From: Haematococcus lacustris
Lineage: Eukaryota > Chlorophyta > Chlorophyceae > Chlamydomonadales > Haematococcaceae
DNA: 64,000 bases
Assembly (NCBI GenBank): GCA_030144725.1
Contig: JASKMD010000010.1
Location: 1,680,347-1,744,346 of the forward strand
Direction: 5' to 3'
Shown in pieces: positions 62,229 through 64,000 of the stretch (position 1 is its first letter; each line of letters begins with the position of its first letter). The position numbers and the translations under genes were made by a program. Under the pieces are notes generated by a model that was given only the letters and a program-made list of their open reading frames with translations, ran no database searches and was not told the DNA's origin.

Positions 62229-63799
62229 GAAACGCTTGCTGCACATGCCAGCAGCAGCGGCAGCAGTAGTGGCAAGCCAAGCGGCTTAGTGCACAGCAGC
62301 AGGCGCCAGATGGCCCAGCAGGGTGGAGGGTGGAGGGTGCCCAGCAGGCGCCAGATGGCCCAGCAGCTCAGTGCACAGCAGCAGGCGTCAGATGGCCACA
62401 ACAGCTGGGGGCCATTACTGAGAAGGCCCTGAGGCACTGAGCCTTGCATATGCTGCTGCCTGGGCCAGAAACTCGTATCGCCCTCCTGTGCACTGAACGC
62501 ACTCCCCCTCTCACCCCCCTCCACACCAACCCACCAAGCTACACTACGGTTCTAGTCATGGACTTCACTCCCCCTCTTCCCCTCCTCACTTGACCCCTGG
62601 CCCATCACCACCATCACCACCACCATCAGCACCACCAACCCACTTGTCACCAGCCAACCAACTGACTACTTGTCACACCCAACCGTCACAGCCAAACTCC
62701 CATCAGCCTCACCTTTCTTGCAAGCCATTGTCCACCACCAGCTTGGCAACCAGACACATCACTGCACATGCACGGGGCAAGGGCCCTGTGTTGAGGTGTG
62801 AGGTTCGATTCCTCGCACCACCGCCCCAAAGCCTGACGCATGACTGCAGAAATGGCTAGACCCGGAAACAAGGAGGGCTGGTTGAAAAGCAGAAAACTTC
62901 ATATGTATGTCGTTTTGCTTGATGTCGTTCCCATCCCATGTATTTCCCATCCCATGTTTGTCAAACTCAAATACAGCTGGCAGCCTCAGCAAGCTAAACC
63001 TGAGTCCTAGCCTGTTCCTGACCAAATCCTTGCAACGCAGACTGGGTGCTCCCTCAGTCCCCCTGCTGCCAACTGCCCTTCATCTACCCGGGCTTTCACC
63101 CTTGTCTTCAACCTGAAGCTTCCAGGAGCTTCCCGCGTCCACCCTCATCCTCACCCTCACCCAGACCTTACACCTCACCCCACCCTCATCCTTACCCTGA
63201 CCCCACACCCAAAGCAGCCCCTAGACTCAGCCCCGTCCCGTCCTCTCACCCACCTAAGCTGACTGGGACCATAAACCAGGGCGCCATTTGACCTGCACTC
63301 AGCCGTCATGCATGCCATGCAGCACACACCACCAACCTGCTGCTGCAGCAGCAGCAGCAAGATCTCACAAAAATAACTGTGACATATTTTGCTGTTGCCA
63401 GGTTGGCAGCCGACAGGGTGTCGGCCTCTGTGCTGCAGAGGGAGGGCCTGAGCACGAGGTAGGAGGTCTGTGGTCTCTTCAGGTCCCTGGTCTCCCTCCA
63501 GCCATCACACCATAGGATATGAACTAGGGCCTACTACATCCCTGCTGCACAACCCACTCACCCATTCCTGTCTCATCGCCCTGTTGAGCCTGCTCCCCTG
63601 CCCCTGCCCCTGCTAGTCGTACCCTGCCGCCCCTGCCCCGCTGCTTCTCTGCCCCTGCCACCCCTGCCCCGCTGCCTCACCCCCCCTGCCCTACCCCCCT
63701 GCCCCTGCTCCTACTGGTCGTACCCTGACGCCCCTGCCCAGCTGCTTCCCTGCTGCCCCTGCCCTGCTGCTTCACCCCCTGCCCTGCCCTCCTGCTCAC
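62229..63799. other. Intergenic, low-complexity DNA
   Basis: Contains C-rich simple sequence (CCCCTGCCCCTG at 63593-63790), a CAG run at 63343-63358 and a T-arm-like motif with B-box GGTTCGATTCC near 62804. No gene is supported. Confidence 0.5.
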
Positions 63800-63923
63800 C
63801 AGCCAGTGTCCTCACGGTGTCCACAGGGGCGGTGTTGGCCAGGCCGCCTATGGTCAGGATCTTCAGGAAGCCGGCCAACACAAATGTATACTCCACGCTG
63901 GGAAAGGAGCGGGTCAGCGCCAC
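63800..63923 (-). CDS. Internal exon of an unidentified gene running off the right edge
   Basis: Bounded by CTCCAG and GTGAGC, this 124-base block encodes 41 residues including SVEYTFVLAGFLKILTIGGL and ANTAPVDTVRTLA. It has a hydrophobic core that could be a helix. No family was recognised. Upstream exons would lie beyond 64000 and downstream ones in 62229-63799, where none was identified. Confidence 0.45.
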
Positions 63924-64000
63924 CTGGAGTAAGGGCAGGGGCAGGGAGAGCAGCAGGGGGTCGTGATACCCACAGGGGCATCAGGGCCACAGACCTACCA

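Noticed and set aside
62785..62830. tRNA gene with GGTTCGATTCC T-loop
   Set aside because: A T-arm is visible, but no pairing acceptor strand, D-arm or anticodon arm was found about 70 bases upstream.

Overview
The window is nuclear DNA of a green alga, most likely of the order Chlamydomonadales. The genes are intron-rich and GC-rich, with GT-AG and occasional GC-AG introns. They include a pherophorin (an extracellular-matrix family known from volvocine and chlamydomonad algae), a plant-type FtsZ1, and a homologue of the centriolar/ciliary protein TEX9. Non-coding DNA is crowded with minisatellites, CAG runs and short (CCCTAA)n tracts. Several features recall Haematococcus-like genomes, but species is an inference.

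Layout. 1-856: 3' end of a gene for a Glu-Pro-Ala repeat protein (+). 2601-10257: FTSZ1 (-), with introns filled by minisatellites. 10537-16396: an 11-exon gene (-) for an ER DnaJ-thioredoxin-like membrane protein. 17110-21445: an uncharacterised, probably plastid-targeted protein (-), head-to-head with a TEX9 homologue at 21758-27013 (+). 28874-31124: PP2A-type phosphatase catalytic subunit (-). 31125-33842: mostly non-coding, with one orphan serine-carboxypeptidase exon. 33843-47896: a giant pherophorin (-), with an N-terminal and a C-terminal pherophorin domain flanking about eight copies of an internal Cys-rich module joined by proline rods. 47897-51921: gene-poor DNA with a foldback MITE-like element. 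51922-54702: four-pass membrane protein (+). 55341-55799: small Cys-rich zinc-finger protein (+). 57419-60983: EXD2-like C-terminal region (+), interrupted by a 630-bp hexanucleotide array in an intron and a probable 1-base frameshift. 61353-62228: small single-pass membrane protein (-). 63800-63923: an internal exon of an unidentified gene (-).

These are unrelated nuclear genes, not an operon. The most unusual object is the multi-module pherophorin. Other points of interest are GC-AG introns at three loci, a repeat-derived splice acceptor in the TEX9 homologue, (CCCTAA)n tracts in introns of the pherophorin gene, and a tandem-repeat divergent promoter. Exon coordinates were derived by hand from splice signals, reading-phase agreement and family resemblance; no database search was possible.
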